Shown here piece by piece: positions 58,976-64,000 of a stretch of 64,000 bases of DNA. The DNA comes from CAUUJV01 sp963545565 (lineage in GTDB: Bacteria > Actinomycetota > Actinomycetes > Actinomycetales > Bifidobacteriaceae). How positions within the stretch are numbered: the stretch's first letter is position 1; each line of letters opens with the position of its first letter. The position numbers and the translations under genes are program-made. The notes under the pieces were generated by a model. It was not told the origin of the DNA, searched no databases, and was given only the letters and a program-made list of their open reading frames with translations. The DNA lies in the NCBI GenBank assembly GCA_963545565.1, contig CAUUJV010000006.1:35955-99954 (forward strand). The letters are read 5' to 3'.

Positions 58976-61294
58976 ATGACTTCGAATACTGCCAACAATG
59001 TTTTACATGCTCCTACACAAGCTGATGAAAATCTATGGGCTGCTCCAGTAACTACACGACCGGTGGATGCAACAATTGAGATTCCAGGCAGTAAATCACT
59101 CTCTAACAGATACCTCATTTTGGCAGCCATGGGGAAGCAGCCTGTTCGATTGGTAGGATTGTTGCGCTCGCGAGACACAGAACTGATGATGGATGCTTTA
59201 CGCGCACTTGGTGTTGAATGCGACGTAGATTCTTCCGTTGAAACAACTGTGACCGTTACCCCTCCTGCACGTGGAATTTTTACCGGGAATACTAACGTTT
59301 TCTGTGGGCTTGCAGGCACAGTAATGCGTTTTGTGCCCGTCTTGGCGCTTTATGCTGATGGTCCGGTGCACTTCGATGGTGATGAGCAGGCGTATAAGCG
59401 CCCTATGAAGCCTGTTCTTGATGGGTTAGAGCAGCTAGGTGCATCAGTGAAATACCATGGCGCAGAAGGCTTTTTACCGTTCACTGTGATTCCTCCCCAA
59501 CATGCGCTCGAACCTACGCAAGTTCGCATTGATTCCAGCAGTTCTTCTCAGTTCATTTCTGGTCTCTTGTTGGCATCTGCACGCAGCAAGCACACAATTG
59601 CGATTGAGCATAGCGGTGAGAAGCTTCCAAGTATGCCGCACATTCGTATGACTATGCACGATATTGAGATGGCAGGAATTCCCACTGAATATTGTGCTAG
59701 AGAGCAAAGTCCTTCAGGATACGCGCAGTGGACTGTTTTAGGAGATACTGGCAACACGCAGCTCCAACTTCCAAGTCGTATTGTTGTGGAACCAGATTTG
59801 TCTAATGCTGCTCCTTTTGCTGGTGCTGCCTTAATTGCTGGGGGAACAGTGCGTATTCCTCGCTGGCCTGAGGAGACGACTCAGCCAGGTGCTTTGCTTC
59901 CTCAATACTTAACTGATTTTGGTGCAACTGTAACTTTCGAAAACGATGAGCATGGTGACCGCATGATGGTTGTTAATTCCGATGGCACTATTCATGGCCT
60001 TGGACGTTATGACATGTCTGCAGCAGGGGAGATAGCTCCTTCTTTAGCTGCTTTATGCGTACTCGCTGATTCTCCAACGCAGCTTGTGGGAATTGGTCAT
60101 TTGCGTGGGCATGAGACTAATCGCTTAAAAGCACTTGTTACTGAGATTAACCGCATTGGTTCGCATGCAGAAGAATTGGAAGACGGCATCTCGATTAATC
60201 CTGTTGCTCTGTCTCAGATGCATGGTGAAGTGATACAAACCTACGCTGATCATCGTATGGCTACTTTTGCTGCAATGATCGGCTTGAAATTAAAAGATGT
60301 TCGTGTTGTTAATATTGCAACGACTCGTAAAACAATCCCCGATTTTCCAGGGTTGTGGAGGTGCTTAGTCCAATCAGCTTCTGAGCAGCCGGCTGTCCAA
60401 ACCGCTACGCACGCTACGTATGTTGCTTCGCCTGACGATGGAATGGACAGTGCAGCCCGCACAATCTACTCCACTCGCTCATGTCGAAGTGAACTCGCAT
60501 CAAATCCTTATTTTGCTGATTTAGAGGCAGCTTTAGATATGGCTGATAAGGCGGATTTGATCACAACTGCCCGCTTTGGTGCACTTGATTTGCGAGTGAG
60601 CGATAAGCCTGATCACACGCCTGTTACAGATGCTGATCGTGCAGTAGAAGCTGCAATACGTCAGATTATTTCGGTAAAATGCCCGGGTGATGATGTGTAC
60701 GGCGAGGAACTCGGCAAATCTGAGTCTCATGGTCGCCGTTGGATTCTTGATCCAATTGACGGTACGAAGAATTTTGTGCGTGGAGTCCCAGTGTGGGCAA
60801 CGCTTATTGGCCTTCAAGTAGGCGATGAGATTGTTGCCTCAGTGGTATCTGCACCGCTTTTGCATTCTCGCTGGTTCGCAGTGATGGGCGGTGGAGCATA
60901 CATGGGTAGCAGCGTAGATGATGCTGTACAGATTCATGTTTCTGATGTGGATAATCTTGAAAATGCTTCCTTCTCGTTCTCATCCATGGCAGGGTGGAAA
61001 GAGCGAGGATTACTTGGGAATCTTGAGAATCTCAGTGATGCAACATGGCACATGCGAGGTTTTGGTGACTTTTGGCAGTACATGCTTGTGGCTCAGGGTG
61101 CAGCAGATATCGCTGCTGAACCTGAGTTAGATCTTTACGATATGGCCGCTCTAGTTCCTATTGTGACGGAAGCCGGCGGAACATTCACTGACTTTAGTGG
61201 AAAGCCTGGCCCTTGGGGCGGCTGTGGCATCGCCTCTAACACTAAGCTGCATAAGGCTGCTATGAACGTGCTTCTTGAAGGCTATAAAAAATAA
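58976..61294 (+). CDS. aroA: Fused EPSP synthase (AroA) and histidinol-phosphatase (HisN-type)
   Basis: A 772-residue fusion. Residues 30-460 are 3-phosphoshikimate 1-carboxyvinyltransferase, the sixth step of the shikimate pathway: PGSKSLSNRYLILAA, GLAGTVMRF, DLSNAAPFAGAAL, LRGHETNRL, TYADHRMATFAAM and TTRKTIPDFPGLW. After a linker (about 465-512), residues 515-772 are an inositol monophosphatase-fold enzyme of the HisN type: YGEELGKSES, WILDPIDGTKNFVRGVPVW near 588-606 and ELDLYDMAALVPIV. The frame is uninterrupted. HisN removes phosphate from histidinol phosphate, so one polypeptide may serve aromatic and histidine synthesis. Phosphatase specificity is inferred from RGVPVWATL. Confidence 0.9.
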   Translation: MTSNTANNVLHAPTQADENLWAAPVTTRPVDATIEIPGSKSLSNRYLILAAMGKQPVRLVGLLRSRDTELMMDALRALGVECDVDSSVETTVTVTPPARGIFTGNTNVFCGLAGTVMRFVPVLALYADGPVHFDGDEQAYKRPMKPVLDGLEQLGASVKYHGAEGFLPFTVIPPQHALEPTQVRIDSSSSSQFISGLLLASARSKHTIAIEHSGEKLPSMPHIRMTMHDIEMAGIPTEYCAREQSPSGYAQWTVLGDTGNTQLQLPSRIVVEPDLSNAAPFAGAALIAGGTVRIPRWPEETTQPGALLPQYLTDFGATVTFENDEHGDRMMVVNSDGTIHGLGRYDMSAAGEIAPSLAALCVLADSPTQLVGIGHLRGHETNRLKALVTEINRIGSHAEELEDGISINPVALSQMHGEVIQTYADHRMATFAAMIGLKLKDVRVVNIATTRKTIPDFPGLWRCLVQSASEQPAVQTATHATYVASPDDGMDSAARTIYSTRSCRSELASNPYFADLEAALDMADKADLITTARFGALDLRVSDKPDHTPVTDADRAVEAAIRQIISVKCPGDDVYGEELGKSESHGRRWILDPIDGTKNFVRGVPVWATLIGLQVGDEIVASVVSAPLLHSRWFAVMGGGAYMGSSVDDAVQIHVSDVDNLENASFSFSSMAGWKERGLLGNLENLSDATWHMRGFGDFWQYMLVAQGAADIAAEPELDLYDMAALVPIVTEAGGTFTDFSGKPGPWGGCGIASNTKLHKAAMNVLLEGYKK

Positions 61295-61397
61295 AGGATA
61301 AAGTCTGACGAAATTGTGCTAGATCTTGCTTGGCGTTCGACTGGTTGACTACTTTGCTACTCAACTATGCCTTTGGTTACTGGTTATTAATTATCAG

Positions 61398-62738
61398 TTA
61401 TCGATTATTTGGCAGGAGAATTCGCAAATCGAACCACCCATTGTTTACTTGCGAGGTAACATGACCGCCTAAGCGTCCAACAATGTGACGGATAGATTTA
61501 AGACCGTAGCCGTGTGAACGTTTATCTCGCTTTGTTGTCACTAACTGGCCCTCAGAATCATGCTGTAATTTCCCCTCGAAGTAGTTTTCTAGGCGAATCA
61601 CCACAAAATGATCTTGGGAATACACTGCAAGCTTAATAAGGCGTTTCTGTGGGTCGTCGAGGCGTTGAGTTGCTTCAATCGCATTATCGAGTGCGTTTCC
61701 GAACAAAGTTGCCATATCCATTGAGCTCAGATTGGTGAGTGCGGCACCATCGGCAACTGCTGTGAAATTTATGCCTTTTTCTCGGCAGACTTGTTGCTTC
61801 GATGTCAAAATAACATCTAAAACAGGGTTTCCTGAATGCTGTTGTGCACTGAAACGATTAACAGAGTCTTCAAGAGCATCAAGACTTTGAGAAGCATTGG
61901 ATGAATAATCAGCGTTAATTTCAGCACGCAGTATGACAATCTGATGTTTTAAATCGTGGGCCATGGTACTCACTGCTTCTAGATTTTTCTTAGATTGCAG
62001 ATACTCATTATGCTGGCTTAGTAACCGATTATTGATGGAATAAAGCTCGGTGCGTGAAACCATATCACGTAGCTGCTCTTGCTGTGCATATAAAATTACG
62101 TAACCGCACAAATCAACAAGGGTTCGAATGTAGAACACTGTATAGCCAGTTTGTGCCGTAATAAGCTCGTTTGTGCTGATAAAGCTCATATTTGACATTG
62201 CCCACACAATGATTGCTGTTAAGCCGACCATCAAAATATGTTGAGGCGCAATGGTCGACTGTGGGAATTCATCAATTGCATTATGCTCAAGCCGCCAAGC
62301 GACAGTGAAGAGAAGGGCATAGACAATCGTCATGAAAGCAATCGACATCCACATATTCCAGCGGGCATAGTGGTCTTGAATAAAAACATCAATCTGCCAT
62401 TCAAGGGACGCCACAAGTTCAGCAAGTACGAAGGCACGGGAAACGAAGTATAGTCCCTCTACGAATCTTCGTGTGCCTGTTGCAGACATGATGGTAACAA
62501 GCATAACCACAATCGACATCAACATCCCTGGAATCCAGAGAGGCAGAGGCATAGTTCCAGCAACATACTGCGTGACAATCAGCATTATGCAGCCCAAAGC
62601 ACTAATAGTAACTGTGCGTTTCAACGTCACTGTTCGCGTCATGCAAATGATGTACACCAAGCATGCGGCCCACTCGGCGAGAGCAGTATAAAAACGAGGA
62701 ATGTCTGGAAGCGACTGAGTGAAAGTAGAAATAAACAT
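61398..62738 (-). CDS. GHKL-type sensor histidine kinase (AgrC-like)
   Basis: A 446-residue membrane kinase. Six or so membrane helices occupy about 1-225. A coiled segment follows, then the phospho-acceptor box MAHDLKHQIVILRAEI with His near residue 258, and a GHKL ATPase domain: LFGNALDNAIEATQRL, and YGLKSIRHIVGRLGG as the late glycine motif. Kinases of this type pair with LytTR regulators and often sense peptides, as AgrC does. The regulator gene lies seven bases upstream on the same strand. No agrB- or agrD-like gene is seen within the window. Confidence 0.88.
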   Translation of the reverse strand: MFISTFTQSLPDIPRFYTALAEWAACLVYIICMTRTVTLKRTVTISALGCIMLIVTQYVAGTMPLPLWIPGMLMSIVVMLVTIMSATGTRRFVEGLYFVSRAFVLAELVASLEWQIDVFIQDHYARWNMWMSIAFMTIVYALLFTVAWRLEHNAIDEFPQSTIAPQHILMVGLTAIIVWAMSNMSFISTNELITAQTGYTVFYIRTLVDLCGYVILYAQQEQLRDMVSRTELYSINNRLLSQHNEYLQSKKNLEAVSTMAHDLKHQIVILRAEINADYSSNASQSLDALEDSVNRFSAQQHSGNPVLDVILTSKQQVCREKGINFTAVADGAALTNLSSMDMATLFGNALDNAIEATQRLDDPQKRLIKLAVYSQDHFVVIRLENYFEGKLQHDSEGQLVTTKRDKRSHGYGLKSIRHIVGRLGGHVTSQVNNGWFDLRILLPNNR

Positions 62739-62744
62739 ATGCTT

Positions 62745-63524
62745 CTATTTTTTTGCAGGAGGAACAATAATCTGCGCTGCAGCCTTGAGCTCAGCTTGAG
62801 TGACCGTATTCATGCCAATTCCAGCAATATAGTCAGTTAGAGCAGCCATAAAAGCATTTTTACGAGGGCGGCTTACACGTAGCTTTTCATTATTAGACAT
62901 CACGCTGTCTTGCCCTTCAAGCGCAATCACATGATCCATATTGACTAAATAGCAGGAGTTTGAGCGGAAGAAGCCATGTGGTTCAAGTAACTCTTCGAGC
63001 ACTTTCAACGAGCTGTTAATCTGCAAGGTCTCTCCGTTAGCGATATGCACAATAATGTTGTGCTTGATTGACTCGATATAGAGAATATCCTTCATTGCCA
63101 GACGATACTTAGAAGACCCCACATCAAATAAAACAGTAGTTTCCAGCTTAGTCTTCAGCATTTGCATCGAGCGATCCATCTCTTGAGAGAAGGCAAACCA
63201 TGGCAAAGGTTTCAATAGATAGGAGAGTGCACCAACCTGATATCCGTTGATTGCATATTGTGGGGTGGAGGTAATGAAGATAATAATGGTAGAGCCATCA
63301 ACTTCACGAATATGTCGTGCAGTTTCGATTCCGTCCATCTTTTCCATCTGAATATCAAGGAAGAGGATATCGTATATTGGTCGATAAGTTGAGACTATTT
63401 GGTTGCCATCAGTGAAAACATCTATGCGGAATTCTTCATTATGTTCTTTGCCGTAGCGACTGAGATACTCTTTAATGAGGTCAACACTGAGCGGATCATC
63501 TTCAACAATTCCGATACGATGCAT
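62745..63524 (-). CDS. LytTR-family response regulator
   Basis: A 259-residue regulator of the AgrA/LytR type. The receiver domain has GIVEDDPLSVDLI, phospho-acceptor Asp57 in LFLDIQME and Lys in LLKPLPWF. The LytTR DNA-binding domain (about 140-240) has DILYIESIKHNIIVHI, the region HGFFRSNSCYLVNMDHV and LRVSRPRK. A short C-terminal extension follows. The ATG at 63524 was chosen because GGAGAGG lies seven bases before it; an ATG five codons upstream would overlap that site. Its kinase partner is encoded immediately downstream. The target genes are unknown and may lie beyond the right edge. Confidence 0.9.
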   Translation of the reverse strand: MHRIGIVEDDPLSVDLIKEYLSRYGKEHNEEFRIDVFTDGNQIVSTYRPIYDILFLDIQMEKMDGIETARHIREVDGSTIIIFITSTPQYAINGYQVGALSYLLKPLPWFAFSQEMDRSMQMLKTKLETTVLFDVGSSKYRLAMKDILYIESIKHNIIVHIANGETLQINSSLKVLEELLEPHGFFRSNSCYLVNMDHVIALEGQDSVMSNNEKLRVSRPRKNAFMAALTDYIAGIGMNTVTQAELKAAAQIIVPPAKK

Positions 63525-63913
63525 TAGCAACCTCTCCACTAGATGTTTTTATCTTAATACATGAGCAGATACATAGGTCAGCACATATGCATAGGGCGAA
63601 GAGGAGAGGAAAGGAAAGGAGACGGTAGAGCTAGTGGGAGGAGAAGGTTAGGAAAAAGACGCGCAAGGTTTGACTTCGAGGAAGCAGTATTTTGGGGAAA
63701 CGGCACTTTGGGGAAGTGGCATTTATTTTCCCTATCAATACTTTTTAGTTTTTCCAATCGCACTTTCTATAACACTTTGTTCAATTATTCGAACAAAGTG
63801 ATCGCTCACTTGTGAGTGTTTTCGCAATACACTTTGTACCTTGCGTCTTTATACTTTGTGTCTTGTCTTTGCGTCTTTCTTAACCAATATCTACCAACAG
63901 AAAATATAAAAAA
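63525..63913. promoter_or_regulatory. Non-coding leader and palindrome cluster upstream of LytTR operon
   Basis: No convincing gene lies here. A polypurine tract (plus strand, about 63597-63660) makes a CU-rich leader on the operon transcript; CCTCTCC of that leader (63603-63609) is perfectly complementary to the regulator Shine-Dalgarno GGAGAGG (63531-63537). Upstream, CACTTTGTTC (63773-63782) and GAACAAAGTG (63791-63800) form a perfect inverted repeat, CTCAC-TT-GTGAG (63805-63816) another, and copies of the box recur at 63830-63838 and 63852-63860. TTGCGTCTTT repeats at 63841 and 63869. These may be operators. Confidence 0.45.
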
Positions 63914-63939
63914 GGGAAGAACCTTATGTGATTCTTCCC
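63914..63939 (-). terminator. Terminator of a gene to the right
   Basis: GGGAAGAA (63914-63921) pairs with TTCTTCCC (63932-63939), and on the minus strand the stem runs into TTTTTTATATTTT. It should end transcription arriving leftwards from beyond the window, separating it from the LytTR operon. Confidence 0.75.
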
Positions 63940-64000
63940 CTAATTCTTAGCTACTTTTTGCGACAGCTTATACTTTTGCTTTCAGATAAGCTTATGCACC

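Noticed and set aside
63561..63815. Overlapping small frames on both strands in the polypurine region upstream of the LytTR operon, considered as possible signal peptide genes
   Set aside because: No ribosome sites, low-complexity composition, no AgrD-like features such as an amphipathic helix and a conserved Cys region.
63951..64000. End of a minus-strand gene at the right edge
   Set aside because: The terminator at 63914 implies one, but all three frames have plausible stops and 50 bases are too few to choose a frame or product.

Overview
The window looks like chromosomal core DNA of a low-GC member of the Bifidobacteriaceae (Actinomycetota), in the style of Gardnerella, Alloscardovia or Scardovia. 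The evidence is a set of actinobacterial marker genes (WhiB, CarD, the PdtaS/PdtaR pair, a DUF501 protein between an FtsB-like gene and ppx, a glycosyltransferase-DUF5719 pair, the rpsA-coaE-uvrB-terC-pyk-pdtaR-polA order) and an AT-rich base composition unusual for most actinobacteria. The exact genus cannot be fixed from the sequence alone. There is no prophage, insertion sequence or CRISPR array; nearly everything is intact single-copy genes.

Layout. 1-2.7 kb: the start of a sensor kinase running off the left edge, an S33 peptidase and proC. 2.7-14.4 kb: housekeeping genes ychF, a CDF metal exporter, a GNAT acetyltransferase, pth-mfd, eno, ftsB-like/DUF501/ppx, tRNA-Leu(TAA), an FKBP isomerase and greA. 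14.5-17.3 kb: hemolysin III, PdtaS-type kinase and whiB. 17.3-28 kb: a cell-envelope region with an EccC/EssC-like ATPase, two LytR-CpsA-Psr ligases, a large membrane glycosyltransferase, a DUF5719 protein and a metallopeptidase-family protein. 28.1-32 kb: a HAD phosphatase fused to a winged-helix DNA-binding domain, comF, and a umuDC-like mutagenesis operon behind a perfect SOS box. 32.1-36.5 kb: a two-component system and glgB. 36.5-40.2 kb: carD and a zinc/manganese ABC uptake operon. 40.3-53.9 kb: folD, rpsA, coaE, uvrB, terC, pyk, a Nudix protein, an odd tRNA gene, pdtaR, polA and a Nif3-like gene. 54-64 kb: an EcsC-like protein, a structured intergenic region, tRNA-Pro, a membrane protein, glgX, an aroA-hisN fusion, and a LytTR/GHKL two-component system beside a palindrome-rich non-coding region.

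How they work together. DNA repair is well represented (mfd, uvrB, polA, umuDC). Glycogen branching and debranching (glgB, glgX) lie apart but share a raised GC content. The kinase PdtaS (15 kb) and its presumed partner PdtaR (49 kb) are both here, the latter beside polA as in mycobacteria. The LCP proteins, glycosyltransferase and DUF5719 protein probably act together in wall polysaccharide assembly.

Most unusual items: (1) a phosphomannomutase-like HAD enzyme fused to an OmpR-type DNA-binding domain; (2) a tRNA gene with a leucine CAA anticodon but the short variable arm of a class I tRNA; (3) a fused EPSP synthase/histidinol-phosphatase; (4) an orphan type VII secretion-like ATPase with no WXG100 gene nearby; (5) a possible regulatory leader and operator cluster upstream of the LytTR system.
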